DNA of 51,544 nt from Desulfopila aestuarii DSM 18488. GTDB lineage: Bacteria > Desulfobacterota > Desulfobulbia > Desulfobulbales > Desulfocapsaceae. The stretch spans positions 1 to 51,544 of the forward strand of contig NZ_FRFE01000035.1 of the NCBI RefSeq assembly GCF_900143695.1, in the 5' to 3' direction. Numbering within the stretch: position 1 is the first letter of the stretch; each line of letters opens with the position of its first letter. The notes under the pieces are model-generated. The model ran no database searches. It was not told where the DNA came from and saw only the letters and a program-made list of their open reading frames with translations. A program made the translations under genes and the position numbers. Positions 17,461-25,839 of this stretch are shown here, one piece after another.

Positions 17461-18762
17461 ATGTCAGAATCTATGCTCGTTGGCTTTATTGGGATTGGGC
17501 TTCTCCTGGTGTTGATGTTTACTCGCATGCCGGTGGCGTATGTGATGGCGCTTGTCGGGTTTCTGGGATTTGGTTATCTGTCTAACTTTCAGGCCAGCCT
17601 GACACTTTTGTCGCGGGATATTTACAGCGTGTTTTCATCCGATAGTTTGACGCTTATTCCAATGTTTGTTTTTATGGGATATATCGCCTTTTATGCGGGT
17701 ACCAGCAGTCGCCTCTACGACGTTGCCAATAAGTTTTTAGGCCGGATAACCGGAGGTCTGGCAATGGCTACGGTAGGAGCCTGTTCAGCCTTTGGGGCCA
17801 TTTGTGGATCAGCTACCGCAACGGCCGCAACTATGGGCACCATCGCCATGCCGGAGATGAAGCGGTACAATTACGGCCCTATGTTGTCCACCGGTGCAGT
17901 AGCCGCCGGGGGCAGCCTGGGCAGTTTAATGCCACCCAGTGTTGTGTTGATTGTCTACGGTATTGCCACCCAGCAATCCATCGGAAAACTCTTCATTGCT
18001 GCAATAATACCTGCGATTATTATTACGATATTCTTTCTCTTTGCCATCATTATTTATTGTCGATTTTATCCCGCTCAAGGTCCACCGGGCGAACGCTTTT
18101 CCTTCAAGGAAATGCTGGGATCTCTTTTTGAACTCTGGGAGACCATGCTTGTTTTCCTGTGTGTTATGGGGGGGATGTTCTTTGGTGTCTTTACGCCAAC
18201 AAAAGCAGGTGCTGTCGGGTCCTTCAGTATCCTGGTCATCGTCCTTATACAAAAAAAATTGAGTTGGGAGGATTTGTGGCATGCGATCAATGAAACCTTA
18301 ACTATTTCCTGTATGGTATTGATGCTCATCGCCGGCGCGACCCTTTTTGGCCATTTTCTTGCTTTAAGCCGTATTCCGCTTGAGTTTGCAGGATTAGTTG
18401 AAGGGTTGAATCTACCTCCCTGGGCTATAATGGCCATGATCTGCCTGGTTTACCTGATTGGAGGATGTTTTATCGATTCCCTGGCGTTGATTATGCTCAC
18501 TATACCAGTATTTTATCCCATTGTGATAAATCTTGGATACGATCCCATATGGTTTGGAATCATCATAGTTCTGATTTCCCAGATGGGAATTATAACGCCC
18601 CCAGTGGGTGTCAATGTATATGTAGTCAGCGCTATCTCTGGAGTGAGATTGACAACTGTTTTCAAAGGAGTGATGCCCTTTTTAATCGCACTGATAATCG
18701 GAACAGGGCTTTTCATCACCTGGCCGGAAATCGTCACTTTTTTGCCTGGATTTATCAACTGA
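17461..18762 (+). CDS. dctM: TRAP transporter large permease (DctM family), 433 aa
   Basis: Highly hydrophobic protein of full family length with about a dozen membrane segments. DctM signatures are 'GFIGIGLLLVLMFTRMPVAYVMALVG', 'FSSDSLTLIPMFVFMGYIAF', 'CSAFGAICGSATATAATMG' (the substrate/ion-site region) and 'GGSLGSLMPPSVVLIVYG'. It forms the transport channel with DctQ. The AMP-ligase gene follows 87 bases later, suggesting the imported acid is activated inside the cell. Confidence 0.93.
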   Translation: MSESMLVGFIGIGLLLVLMFTRMPVAYVMALVGFLGFGYLSNFQASLTLLSRDIYSVFSSDSLTLIPMFVFMGYIAFYAGTSSRLYDVANKFLGRITGGLAMATVGACSAFGAICGSATATAATMGTIAMPEMKRYNYGPMLSTGAVAAGGSLGSLMPPSVVLIVYGIATQQSIGKLFIAAIIPAIIITIFFLFAIIIYCRFYPAQGPPGERFSFKEMLGSLFELWETMLVFLCVMGGMFFGVFTPTKAGAVGSFSILVIVLIQKKLSWEDLWHAINETLTISCMVLMLIAGATLFGHFLALSRIPLEFAGLVEGLNLPPWAIMAMICLVYLIGGCFIDSLALIMLTIPVFYPIVINLGYDPIWFGIIIVLISQMGIITPPVGVNVYVVSAISGVRLTTVFKGVMPFLIALIIGTGLFITWPEIVTFLPGFIN

Positions 18763-18849
18763 CCCGACTACACCGGAAATCGGGATAAGTATTTCATAAG
18801 GTGCTTTATTTAAAGATAATTACGAAGGCCCTTCCCCAGGAGGATATAC

Positions 18850-20514
18850 ATGACGCAGCTATTGGAAGGAACGATACCATACAGAGAAGAAGACGTTAAA
18901 AAATATATAGATAAAGGATGGTGGCGTGGGATAACTCTTGGTGATCTCCTGGACCGAGCGGCGGATATGCATCCGGATAAGGAGGCATTTGTAGACAGGA
19001 CCAATCGCTACACCTACGGTCAAGCGCGAGAAAAAGCCAATAAGTTGGCCCTTGGCCTGATACGGCTGGGAGTACAACCTTTAGAACGCGTTCTCATACA
19101 ACTTCCCAATTGGAATGAATTTGTGTTCGCATATTTTGCCTGTCAGAAAATTGGTGCCATTGCGGTTCTTCTCATTGACAGGTATCGGCCGTATGAGATT
19201 GACCGTTTGATTGATATTACCGGTGCCACTGCCTGGATTGTTCCAAAAAACACGCACAAAATCAATTTTGTTCCAATCATTAACGATGTCCTGCAGGATC
19301 ATCCGGAGGTTAAAAATGTGATTACAGTTCGTGGACAAGTCGACCAACCTGGATTTTCCTGTATGGAAAACCTGATTGATGACAGCCAGTTGACTCCAGA
19401 GAACTTAGAGCTGCTAGCCGCCTGTAACCCAGATCCCATGCAAGTGGCCCATATGGGGCCGACAGGTGGAACAACTGGAGCACCCAAGATTGTGCCTCGA
19501 ATACATAACAGCCTGGTATGCGGGGTTGAATCGTGTTCGATGTCGTGGGGACAGCATTGTGAGGATATCAATCTTATTGCAGGACCGATTGGCCACGACC
19601 TCTCTTTCACCAAAGGGTTTCTTGGTGCAGTTATCACCCAAGGTAAAGTGATCTTCCAAAGCGAGCTAGATAATGAGTCCATTTGCAAGTGCATTGAACA
19701 AGAAAAAGTAACGTCTATAATATGGGTACCGACCTTGGCCAAACGACTGGTCCAATATGCTGATCTCAACAGCTACAACCTGAGTTCTCTGCGCAAGATG
19801 CACAGTGCCGGGGGAGCCAGTCATCCGGATCTGGTAAAAGAGGTCATCGACAGGTTAGATATGAAATTCTTCAACGGATATGGCGGCACCGAGGGTATGA
19901 CCTGTATTACCCGCAACATTGACGATTATCAAACAATCTGCTGTACCGTGGGACGGCCAACATTCCCTCACGACCATTACAAAGTGGTTGATGCCAACGG
20001 CAAAGAACTAACAACCGGGCAACAGGGCGAACTTCTTGTCAAAGGTCCAAGTGTCTTCTCTGGTTATTTCTCCAATCCTGAAGAAAATGCGTTGGTATTT
20101 GACAATGAGGGATATTTTAAAACCGGAGACCTCGCGACAATTAATGAAAAGGGCTACATCTCACTCACCGGCCGCATCAAAGAGATGATTAACCGTGGCG
20201 GGGAAAGCATAAGCTCTTCTGAAATTGAAAAACTTATAAACCGCCATCCCAAGGTTGCTGTTTGTGCAGTCATTCCAATGCCTGACCCTTTGATGGGTGA
20301 AAGGGCGTGTGCCTATGTTGAACCAAAAGACGAGGCTGTCTTAACCTTTGAAGAAATCATTGCATTTTTGAAAGATCAGAAAGCATCTGTATTGCAGCTC
20401 CCGGAACGAATTGAGTTTGTCAACAAGATGCCAGTCACAGCCACAGAAAAACTCAATAAAAAAGCACTGCGAGCTGATATTGAGAAGAAGCTTTCAGAAG
20501 AGGCAGTCGCATAA
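18850..20514 (+). CDS. Acyl/aryl-acid adenylating ligase (AMP-dependent, DhbE/benzoate-CoA-ligase-like), 554 aa
   Basis: Member of the ANL superfamily that activates a carboxylic acid as acyl-AMP, then usually as the CoA thioester. Core motifs in order are: P-loop 'GPTGGTTGAPKIVP', 'NGYGGTEG', 'GYFKTGDLA' (ribose-binding Asp), 'GYISLTGRIKEMINRGGESISSSEIE' (positions about 432-458, hinge) and the C-terminal catalytic-lysine region 'PVTATEKLNKKAL'. In relatives this last motif reads xGK; here Glu replaces Gly before the lysine. General appearance is closest to 2,3-dihydroxybenzoate-AMP and cyclohexane/benzoate ligases. Lying behind a TRAP transporter, it probably activates the imported acid. 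The substrate is unknown. Confidence 0.88.
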   Translation: MTQLLEGTIPYREEDVKKYIDKGWWRGITLGDLLDRAADMHPDKEAFVDRTNRYTYGQAREKANKLALGLIRLGVQPLERVLIQLPNWNEFVFAYFACQKIGAIAVLLIDRYRPYEIDRLIDITGATAWIVPKNTHKINFVPIINDVLQDHPEVKNVITVRGQVDQPGFSCMENLIDDSQLTPENLELLAACNPDPMQVAHMGPTGGTTGAPKIVPRIHNSLVCGVESCSMSWGQHCEDINLIAGPIGHDLSFTKGFLGAVITQGKVIFQSELDNESICKCIEQEKVTSIIWVPTLAKRLVQYADLNSYNLSSLRKMHSAGGASHPDLVKEVIDRLDMKFFNGYGGTEGMTCITRNIDDYQTICCTVGRPTFPHDHYKVVDANGKELTTGQQGELLVKGPSVFSGYFSNPEENALVFDNEGYFKTGDLATINEKGYISLTGRIKEMINRGGESISSSEIEKLINRHPKVAVCAVIPMPDPLMGERACAYVEPKDEAVLTFEEIIAFLKDQKASVLQLPERIEFVNKMPVTATEKLNKKALRADIEKKLSEEAVA

Positions 20515-20574
20515 ACTGGTCTTGCATCACAAGTAAATACGTACACCGCGTTATTGAAAAGAGAATATGGATAA

Positions 20575-20625
20575 GCCTGCCATTAACAGGCGAGGACAGT
20601 TCCTTGGCCGTTAATGGCGACAGGC
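20575..20625. terminator. Stem-loop between convergent ligase and LysR genes
   Basis: Arms GCCATTAAC / GTTAATGGC (20579-20587 and 20610-20618), with GCCT/AGGC extending the base. There is no T-run on either side. Its place between two converging genes suggests a two-way transcript end or mRNA stabiliser. Confidence 0.45.
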
Positions 20626-20671
20626 GATACACGTAATAGATCCTATTGAGAGGTTTGACCTGCCAATATCA

Positions 20672-21592
20672 TCATGTTCTTTTACGCTTGATATTAGAAA
20701 ATAGTTTCAGGTGTGCAGCTTCCGAAATAGCTGCCACTGCGGGATGTTTGATAATTCGCTCTACAGAAATAGCATAAAATTTTTCTTTGATATCAACCGT
20801 CCTGCCAATTACCTTGACCTGGTATTGTCTAACCACCTCCTTCTCGATAACTGTCGGGGTAATAAAAATCCCTTCACCTGCTTGACCAAAAACCTTCAGT
20901 AGGGCACTGTCGTCAAACTCCCCTACAATTAGAGGTTGAATATTCATCTTGTCTAGCCATCGGTCAAGCATCCCTCTCAAGGAGCTCATGGCCATGGGAA
21001 ATAGCATCGGTGCATTGTTGAGAGAATATGGAAATTTTCCATGAAGTTGCTCTGCCAGATGTTGCGCAGCTAAAAATGAAACCCCGCATTCCCCCAAGAG
21101 ATGATTATATGCCTTAATGCTCAACGCTGATCTTAAGGGAGTGTCTGTCAGAACGACATCAAGGTCATGCATTGCCAGGTCTGTTAAAAGATTTTCGTTT
21201 TTCCCTTCATGGCAGATCAACCGGACTTTTTCCGGCAAGTTGTTTATTGGTGCCAGTAGCTTTTGGGCAATAATCTTTGGCATCGCATCAACGATCCCAA
21301 CTCTTAGGGACCATGACCCAACGACCGGGAGTCCTTTCAACGAATCAAGCATTTCTCGGCCCAATGGAAAAATCTCATCTGCATATCTCAAAACAAGCAG
21401 TCCTGCATCTGTAGGTACCAGGTTCCGCCCCACTTTTTTTGTCAATTTGACATCAAGGCTTTCTTCTAGTTTTGACAGCTGCGCACTAATTGTGGACTGA
21501 GCAAGGCGAAGTTTTTCACAGGCCGCAGTTATGCTACCCTCTCGCATAACAGTCCAGTAGTAAAACAAATGATGATAATTAAGCCATTCCAT
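20672..21592 (-). CDS. LysR-family regulator (NhaR-like), 306 aa
   Basis: N-terminal winged helix-turn-helix 'MEWLNYHHLFYYWTVMREGSITAACEKLRLAQSTISAQLSKLEE' (residues 1-44) with the 'NYHHLFYYW' start that marks the NhaR-like branch, followed by a LysR co-inducer domain (about 90-295). It is divergent from the PurE gene with 263 bases between them, so control of the purE/carbonic anhydrase genes is the likely role. NhaR proper responds to sodium. Whether this one senses Na+, pH, CO2 or another signal cannot be read from sequence. Confidence 0.88.
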   Translation of the reverse strand: MEWLNYHHLFYYWTVMREGSITAACEKLRLAQSTISAQLSKLEESLDVKLTKKVGRNLVPTDAGLLVLRYADEIFPLGREMLDSLKGLPVVGSWSLRVGIVDAMPKIIAQKLLAPINNLPEKVRLICHEGKNENLLTDLAMHDLDVVLTDTPLRSALSIKAYNHLLGECGVSFLAAQHLAEQLHGKFPYSLNNAPMLFPMAMSSLRGMLDRWLDKMNIQPLIVGEFDDSALLKVFGQAGEGIFITPTVIEKEVVRQYQVKVIGRTVDIKEKFYAISVERIIKHPAVAAISEAAHLKLFSNIKRKRT

Positions 21593-21855
21593 AAGGACCT
21601 CAATGGTTCGAAATTTACGAATTATTATACCATATTTATCTATTTGACCATTAATTATGTAGGATTTAATTTGCTTTCAAATCACTTGGGCGAGATCTTG
21701 CCGTTCGATATCTTCACCAAGTGGCGATGGCACTGTTCGCGTAAAGAAATTGCAACCTGTAATCAGATAGATAGTAATCTTCTTCGACTACACGTTTAAC
21801 TGGCTGTACTTAACAACAATCATCTTGTCGAATTTATCATAAGAGACCATAAACT

Positions 21856-22398
21856 ATGAAAGAAAAGCCAATTGTTGGAATCCTTTTGGGTAGCGGATCG
21901 GACTTGCCTGTAATGAAAAAAGCAGCTGAAGTCTTAAAAGAGATGGAGGTTCCATTCGAAATGGATATCAGCTCCGCTCACCGTCTTCCTGATAAGACAG
22001 CGGAATATGCGAGAAAAGCGAGAGGACGCGGTATTGAAGTAATTATAGCTGGTGCCGGCATGGCTGCCCATCTCGCAGGCGTTATCGCTGCCCATACAAC
22101 CTTGCCTGTAATCGGTGTTCCATTAGCATCCGGAGCTTTGAATGGTGAGGACGCGCTCTACTCAACGGTGCAGATGCCGCCAGGCATCCCCGTCGCGACA
22201 GTAGCTGTTGACGGTGCCAAAAACAGCGCCTATCTGGCATGTTCCATTCTCTCTATTAAGTATCCGGAATTAGCCGATAGGTTAGAGGTTTTCAGGGAGA
22301 ATACGCGGAGATCACTCAATGACCAGTCCGAGCAGCTGACTCGGGAGTTGTTGGCATCTAACCTCATATCAAAACAGGAATATTCTTCAAAATCATAG
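21856..22398 (+). CDS. purE: PurE-like protein (N5-carboxyaminoimidazole ribonucleotide mutase family), 180 aa
   Basis: Canonical PurE moves the carboxyl group of N5-CAIR to C4 in purine synthesis; a second class carboxylates AIR with CO2 directly. Seen here are 'LLGSGSD' (phosphate loop, residues 10-16), 'SAHRLPD' with the catalytic His42, 'AGAGMAAHLAGVIAAHTTLPVIGVP' split over about 65-90, and 'LNGEDALYSTVQMPPGIPVATVA'. All key residues appear present. It is unusual that no purK or other purine gene is next to it. It sits between a LysR regulator and two carbonic anhydrases, so a CO2-linked side role is possible. The family call is firm; the role in this setting is open. Confidence 0.85.
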   Translation: MKEKPIVGILLGSGSDLPVMKKAAEVLKEMEVPFEMDISSAHRLPDKTAEYARKARGRGIEVIIAGAGMAAHLAGVIAAHTTLPVIGVPLASGALNGEDALYSTVQMPPGIPVATVAVDGAKNSAYLACSILSIKYPELADRLEVFRENTRRSLNDQSEQLTRELLASNLISKQEYSSKS

Positions 22399-22508
22399 TG
22401 CAGTCAGAGGCACTGCAATCTGCCCACACAGGATTGTAGCCTGTTGAAGCTGATAGAAACACATCTCAAGTTTAGACCGTTTATTATATATTCAAACCGA
22501 GGACGAAA

Positions 22509-23105
22509 ATGACAAAAGGACAATCAAGACGGCCCACTGCAGAAGAGGTTCTCCAGATCCTCAAAGATGGTAACAAGCGTTTTATTTCTGGCAAGCTTGA
22601 ACATCCAAACCATTGTGAAGAAAGTCGCCAGAGTCTGGCCGCAGGCCAACAGCCGATAGCAACTGTTCTAACCTGTGCCGACTCCCGTGTTCCCCCCGTC
22701 GACATCTTTGACCAGGGCTTGGGAGATCTTTTCGTCGTAAGGGTCGCAGGCAATGTAATCGGTGATCACTCCCTTGGATCAATAGAGTATGCGGTTAAGC
22801 ACTTGCATACTCCTGTCGTCGTTGTCATGGGCCATTCGAGTTGTGGGGCAATCAGCGCAGTTGCGAGCGGCACAGCCCTTGAAGGTCACATCGCCACACT
22901 CGGTCCAGCTATCCAGACTGCTATAAAAAATATAAAAGAGGTCGAAGGAAACCTGGTTAATAACGCATCCAAGGAGCTGGCCAGGCAGATTTCAGTAAAA
23001 ATATCCCAATCAGAACCAATTGTTGCAGATTTGGTGCAAAACGAAACTGTGAAAGTCGTCCCCGCCTATTACGATCTTATGACCGGAGAAGTGGAATTTC
23101 TCTAA
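22509..23105 (+). CDS. Beta-class carbonic anhydrase, 198 aa
   Basis: Interconverts CO2 and bicarbonate in the cytosol. Zinc ligands are Cys56, His109 and Cys112 ('TCADSR' and 'MGHSSCGA'), with the catalytic Asp58-Arg60 pair of the open active site. Other family marks are 'LKDGNKRF' near the start and 'VVRVAGNVI'. No signal peptide. The 110-base gap from purE contains no terminator and the genes are likely co-expressed. A hairpin follows at 23182-23206. Confidence 0.93.
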   Translation: MTKGQSRRPTAEEVLQILKDGNKRFISGKLEHPNHCEESRQSLAAGQQPIATVLTCADSRVPPVDIFDQGLGDLFVVRVAGNVIGDHSLGSIEYAVKHLHTPVVVVMGHSSCGAISAVASGTALEGHIATLGPAIQTAIKNIKEVEGNLVNNASKELARQISVKISQSEPIVADLVQNETVKVVPAYYDLMTGEVEFL

Positions 23106-23569
23106 GAATTAAGATCAGATATGACAGTCATGAATATGGCATACGACAGACTATCCGCTATGTAGCGAGATTACTTTATAACGCCGGCATCAGAATGACG
23201 CCGGCGAAGAAGGACTGACACCTCTGGAAGCCTTTACTGGTCGACATGTTGCACTTATTGCCTGACTCCAGCGTTACTTCCTCTCCAGGCCAGGGTTGAA
23301 AATAAGTGGACTTCTTTACTCGTTAGGCCGTATTACGAAAGAATATCAGGGAAAAATCCCCCAGAAACAACAGGGGCCAAAGGCAGGCGCTACTTCCAAT
23401 GGGGTTTGAAGGGATATAACCTAAATGAAAGGCATACCCTCTCGTCATTGTGTTTTTTTATTCTTTTTCAAACGAAAATACTCAACTAATAGGTTAACAT
23501 AACGATTGATCATACGTGGAATTTGAAAATATCTATGATGAGAGAGAATATCTTAAAGGAGAAAGCACG
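23106..23569. other. Spacer between the two carbonic anhydrase genes
   Basis: 464 bases without a gene. A hairpin CGCCGGC/GCCGGCG (23182-23188 and 23200-23206, 11-base loop) could end the purE-carbonic anhydrase transcript, though no T-run follows. CGCTA-TG-TAGCG (23156-23167) is a short dyad. A sigma54-like site lies at 23238-23253. Frame 23516-23569 is open in phase with the next gene but lacks a ribosome site. Confidence 0.45.
23238..23253 (+). promoter_or_regulatory. Possible sigma54 (-24/-12) promoter
   Basis: TGGTCGACATGTTGCA has the GG and GC at correct spacing and a perfect -12 element TTGCA, but the -24 element is only partial. The gamma-carbonic anhydrase gene starts 317 bases downstream, which is rather far. 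Low confidence. Confidence 0.25.
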
Positions 23570-24163
23570 ATGTTAAGCATATGCAAAAATATCCGGCCTA
23601 ATCTAGTAGGAGATTTCCCTGAAATTCACCCAACAGCTCTTATTGATCCATCCGCCCAGATCATAGGAAACGTGAAAGTTGGGAAAAATGTTTTTATAGC
23701 GCCACTCGCTGTTGTCCGTTCAGACGAGCCGGGCCCTGACGGCAAAGTGAGCCCTATCGTTCTAGAGGATGAATGCAATATTCAGGACGGGGTAATCATA
23801 CACAGCCATGGTGGAGATGAGGTTCTTATTGGAGCGAGAACAACCGTTGCCCATGGAGTGGCCATTCACGGGCCTTGTGTGATCAAGGAAGGCTGTTTTA
23901 TTGCCATGCGTAGCACCCTGTACAGCACCAGTTTAGAGGTAGGAGTTTGGGTGGGAATGAACGCAACGATCATGAAAGTCAATCTCGACGCCTATACCTA
24001 TGTCCCTGCTGGAGCTATTATCCGATCGAATCGTGATGTCTGGGATTTACGACTTGTATCGGATAAAGAGAGGGCATATATGGAAAATGTCCTTTCGGCA
24101 ACGAATCGATTACGAGAGGATTACAGGAGGATGCTTTTCGCATCGGCTAACGAAACTGACTGA
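23570..24163 (+). CDS. Gamma-class carbonic anhydrase (Cam-like), 197 aa
   Basis: Left-handed beta-helix protein. ATG 23570 is chosen because AAAGGAG stands 8 bases before it; the frame is open to 23516 without a ribosome site. Aligned by eye to archaeal Cam, the three zinc histidines are His78 ('DGVIIH'), His95 and His100 ('AHGVAIHGP'). The supporting residues Arg50, Asp52, Asn70, Gln72 and the Glu53 equivalent of Cam's catalytic Glu62 are present ('VRSDE', 'NIQDG'). Cam's acidic loop after the first histidine is missing and a short 'PGPDGKVS' insert follows Glu53. An active enzyme is therefore likely. No signal peptide is seen, so cytosolic. Confidence 0.87.
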   Translation: MLSICKNIRPNLVGDFPEIHPTALIDPSAQIIGNVKVGKNVFIAPLAVVRSDEPGPDGKVSPIVLEDECNIQDGVIIHSHGGDEVLIGARTTVAHGVAIHGPCVIKEGCFIAMRSTLYSTSLEVGVWVGMNATIMKVNLDAYTYVPAGAIIRSNRDVWDLRLVSDKERAYMENVLSATNRLREDYRRMLFASANETD

Positions 24164-24500
24164 TGTAAATCAGATGAGGAATTTCTCTTTTAACATTAAA
24201 ATCGGAGCAATGATCTTTTTCGATTGATCAAATGATTACTGCAACTTCAATTTGAGCTTTGCGCTGATCAATTTGGAGGTGGTTTGACTATATGAGACAG
24301 GTAACGTAAAGGGTTTGCAGCCGGAAATTCATGCAGCCAAGATCAGAGCCATCAAGGTGGAAATAAGGGTGATTGCATAGGATGTGAAAAGTCCACAACT
24401 GTGGATAAGCTGTTGATCACAGTAAAGGACCCGATAGAAGGCGCAGGCATGACAGAACAGGTATTGGCCTGTAATGTCAGCTAGCAACGATTTTCATTTT
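24164..24500. other. Spacer, no supported gene; one DnaA-box match
   Basis: 337 bases with short broken frames only. A dyad TCCACA-AC-TGTGGA overlaps a perfect DnaA box (TGTGGATAA, 24400-24408, minus-strand sense TTATCCACA). A single box without AT-rich unwinding DNA or replication genes does not make an origin. Confidence 0.4.
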
Positions 24501-25346
24501 TCAGATAGTCAATAATACGATTGCACCAAGCGCAGCCACAATCCCTGTAAACTGAACGCGAGATATTCGCTCTTTGAGCAGCAGCCAAGCCATAAAGACT
24601 GTTGCTCCCGGATAAAGAGAGCTGAGAACAGCGGCCACATCGACTCGTCCGGCTTGTCCGGCCACGATATAGGTTCCGTTGCCAACAACATCGAGGAAAG
24701 CATTTAGAGCTATTATCATCCACGGCAGCGTTGCTGTCGGTCGTGCTTGTGTCTTAAGCAGCGTAAAAAGGAGAAGTAGCAGAGTGGCAACACCTCCGAT
24801 TCGTACTGCTACCATTGGCCACAACATTGCATGATTGCTGCCGGTATGCATCAATATCAGGAATATCCCTAAACACGATCCAGAGAGTAGCGGCAGCTTG
24901 AGCTCAGAAAATCTGATCCGCTCACTCGGCGATGTATTGTGTTCTTGAGATACCATCCAGACAGCAGCTAGTGCCAGCAAGAGGCCCAGCATAATAGTAA
25001 GATTTGGCATTCCCTGAGTCAGGACACCGAACAGCACCGGCAGGGCAGCTGCCGTAATTGCGGAGACCGGCGCCGCCAGACTCAGGCGTCCAAGCGTCAT
25101 TGACAGGTAAAGTAGTAGGATACCAACGGCATCAAAAGCCCCGGCCAGCATGCACCATAACCACCCGGATGAGGTCATTGGAGCATCACTGAAACCTATA
25201 GCAAGCGGGAGAATAAGCAGTAGGCCAAAGCAGAAAGTGCCTAGTGTCATCGTATAGGCACCGACATGACGGCTCTTTGAGCCTCCGATAAAATCACAAA
25301 TTCCCCAACAGATTGCCGTCGATATACCGAAAACTACTGTTACCAT
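24501..25346 (-). CDS. DMT-superfamily (EamA) transporter, 281 aa
   Basis: Ten predicted membrane segments in two homologous halves, each with the EamA pattern (first half 'VFGISTAICWGICDFIGGSKSRHVGA', ending near 'WMVSQE'; second half from about 'LPLLSGSCLGIFLILMH' to 'GIVAALGAIVLLTI'). The start at 25346 is preferred over 25382 because AAAGGAG lies 7 bases before it. EamA proteins export amino acids, nucleobases or other metabolites, and no motif reveals the substrate. It stands as a single minus-strand gene; the nhaC gene upstream of it ends in a strong terminator. Confidence 0.85.
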   Translation of the reverse strand: MVTVVFGISTAICWGICDFIGGSKSRHVGAYTMTLGTFCFGLLLILPLAIGFSDAPMTSSGWLWCMLAGAFDAVGILLLYLSMTLGRLSLAAPVSAITAAALPVLFGVLTQGMPNLTIMLGLLLALAAVWMVSQEHNTSPSERIRFSELKLPLLSGSCLGIFLILMHTGSNHAMLWPMVAVRIGGVATLLLLLFTLLKTQARPTATLPWMIIALNAFLDVVGNGTYIVAGQAGRVDVAAVLSSLYPGATVFMAWLLLKERISRVQFTGIVAALGAIVLLTI

Positions 25347-25685
25347 CCTTCTCTCCTTTTGCCTTAGATATATGGGGCTCACGTTTGTAACTTCGAACCT
25401 GCACGGTTGTCATCCAAGGCGCTACCTGAGGGGCCATCAACAACTCAGCCAATATCTTGAAGAATAATACGATGCCGATATCTATTTCTTACACGAGTAA
25501 ATCATTAAACATAATAAATTCATGCACATCCTGGGGTGCTATTTAAGCCACAGCTCAAAAATTCCAAAAAGATCACCAGAAGCTGGACAATTGGGTTTGT
25601 GCGACGGGAGATAATGCCACCTATTCATCGCTTAAGAAATGATAAAACGAGACACAACCCAATTTGACCGGCATCTGACTAACAA

Positions 25686-25720
25686 AAAAGGGTTTACAGC
25701 ATTTAACTGTAAACCCTTTT
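25686..25720 (-). terminator. Rho-independent terminator of nhaC
   Basis: AAAAGGGTTTACAG / CTGTAAACCCTTTT (25686-25699 and 25707-25720) is a perfect 14-base stem with a 7-base loop. Read on the minus strand it is followed by a run of six T, so it is a good intrinsic terminator for the nhaC transcript. Confidence 0.85.
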
Positions 25721-25795
25721 CTTGCGTATGGCCCTTTGACGAGATCGAAGGGCCATACGCAAGAGGTACGTCCCGCTTGAGAGCGGGACGTACCT
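25721..25795. repeat. Two further perfect inverted repeats ahead of the nhaC terminator
   Basis: CTTGCGTATGGCCCTT / AAGGGCCATACGCAAG (25721-25736 and 25748-25763, 11-base loop) directly abuts AGGTACGTCCCGCT / AGCGGGACGTACCT (25764-25777 and 25782-25795, 4-base loop). Both are perfect. Together with the terminator they give three consecutive stems in 110 bases, far more than termination needs. Confidence 0.85.
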
Positions 25796-25839
25796 GAACA
25801 GGGGGGGCGGTAACCCCTTCCCGGTAGGTTTCTAAAAGA

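Larger units (their letters stand above)
25347..25839. other. Spacer holding three perfect hairpins after nhaC
   Basis: About 490 bases. Its right half (25686-25795) holds three back-to-back perfect inverted repeats, listed separately. The left half (25347-25640) should hold the promoter of the DMT gene on the minus strand, but no convincing box pair stands out. Confidence 0.5.

Noticed and set aside
24400-24408. Perfect DnaA box suggesting a replication origin
   Set aside because: Single box, no AT-rich unwinding region, no second box in good register, and no dnaA/dnaN/gidA genes nearby.
24297-24480. Short plus-strand segments that look like fragments of a decayed protein gene
   Set aside because: They lie in different frames with stops between and match no family I recognise.
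25686-25795. Tandem hairpins considered as a CRISPR array
   Set aside because: The three stems differ in sequence and have no spacers; they are inverted repeats, not direct repeats.
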